Positions 7,004 to 7,123 of a stretch of 7,123 bases of DNA are shown in pieces. The position numbers and the translations under genes were made by a program. The stretch comes from an uncultured Prevotella sp. (GTDB taxonomy: Bacteria > Bacteroidota > Bacteroidia > Bacteroidales > Bacteroidaceae): positions 1-7,123 of the forward strand of contig CAAGFF010000205.1 of assembly GCA_900769055.1 (NCBI GenBank). The letters are read 5' to 3'. The notes under the pieces are model-generated. The model saw only the letters and a list, made by a program, of their open reading frames with translations, was not told where the DNA came from and ran no database searches. Numbering within the stretch: the first letter of the stretch is position 1; the number at the start of each line of letters is the position of its first letter.

Positions 7004-7123
7004 TTACTCAACTATTACCAGTCCTCCCATGCCCTGTATGGTAACCTTTGCGGTACCGTCCTTGGCAACCTTCATAGTCTTCATTGTTGGCGTTGGCAGC
7101 TCCTCGCCCTTCTTCTTCGGAGC
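7004..7123 (-). CDS. C-terminal 39 codons of an unidentified convergent gene
   Basis: On the minus strand a frame is open from the window edge to TAA at 7006-7004. It reads APKKKGEELPTPTMKTMKVA followed by a segment ending in GMGGLVIVE. A Lys/Pro-rich linker followed by alternating hydrophobic and polar residues (AKVTIQ, GLVIVE) looks like the final strands of a beta domain, a style seen at the ends of some glycoside hydrolases and surface proteins, but this is too little to name a family. It converges on the glycosyltransferase-like gene with only 7 bases between the two stop codons, and no terminator hairpin is visible in the gap. It is called a gene because the whole right edge is otherwise unexplained and the translation looks protein-like; 39 codons alone are weak proof. 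Confidence 0.55.
   Translation of the reverse strand, partial: APKKKGEELPTPTMKTMKVAKDGTAKVTIQGMGGLVIVE

Noticed and set aside
1..7123. Mobile element, CRISPR array, defence system, tRNA or rRNA
   Set aside because: No transposase or integrase motifs, no terminal inverted repeats, no spaced short repeats of CRISPR type, and no tRNA-like cloverleaf or rRNA sequence were recognised on either strand.

Overview
The window reads as ordinary chromosomal DNA from a member of the Bacteroidales, most likely Prevotella or a close relative (inference). The evidence is a clean Bacteroidetes-type promoter (TTTG, 20 bp, TAtcTTTG), start codons without a Shine-Dalgarno sequence, and a very large secreted Ig-like repeat protein. 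That protein ends in a short C-terminal module resembling the type IX secretion (Por) sorting tail.

Layout, left to right. Positions 1-306 are the 3' end of asnB (glutamine-hydrolysing asparagine synthase, + strand), whose beginning lies outside the window. A hairpin terminator follows at 348-388, then an AT-rich region of about 180 bp with a candidate promoter (-7 box at 487-494). The leader holds a 13-codon upstream ORF and an 11-nt direct repeat. Positions 573-5822 (+) encode one 1749-residue secreted protein: signal peptide, about 865 residues of divergent beta-sandwich-like segments, seven recognisable Ig-like repeats of 105-122 residues, and the sorting-type tail. A strong intrinsic terminator (5852-5888) closes this unit. 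A canonical promoter (5915-5946) then drives a 340-residue GT-A-type glycosyltransferase-like protein (5974-6996, +). The window ends inside a convergent minus-strand gene (stop at 7004-7006), of which only the last 39 codons are present.

The three plus-strand genes do not look like one operon. Each of the first two is followed by its own terminator, and the second and third have their own promoter signals. asnB is housekeeping amino-acid metabolism. The giant protein is probably exported and displayed at the cell surface. The glycosyltransferase probably works on a cell-surface or extracellular glycan. A link between the last two, through attachment of type IX cargo to a surface polysaccharide, is possible but only inferred from adjacency.

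I see no rRNA, tRNA, CRISPR array, insertion sequence or phage gene. The most interesting object is the repeat protein. Its repeats fall into two loop subtypes, and two of its domains carry a cysteine pair at identical spacing.
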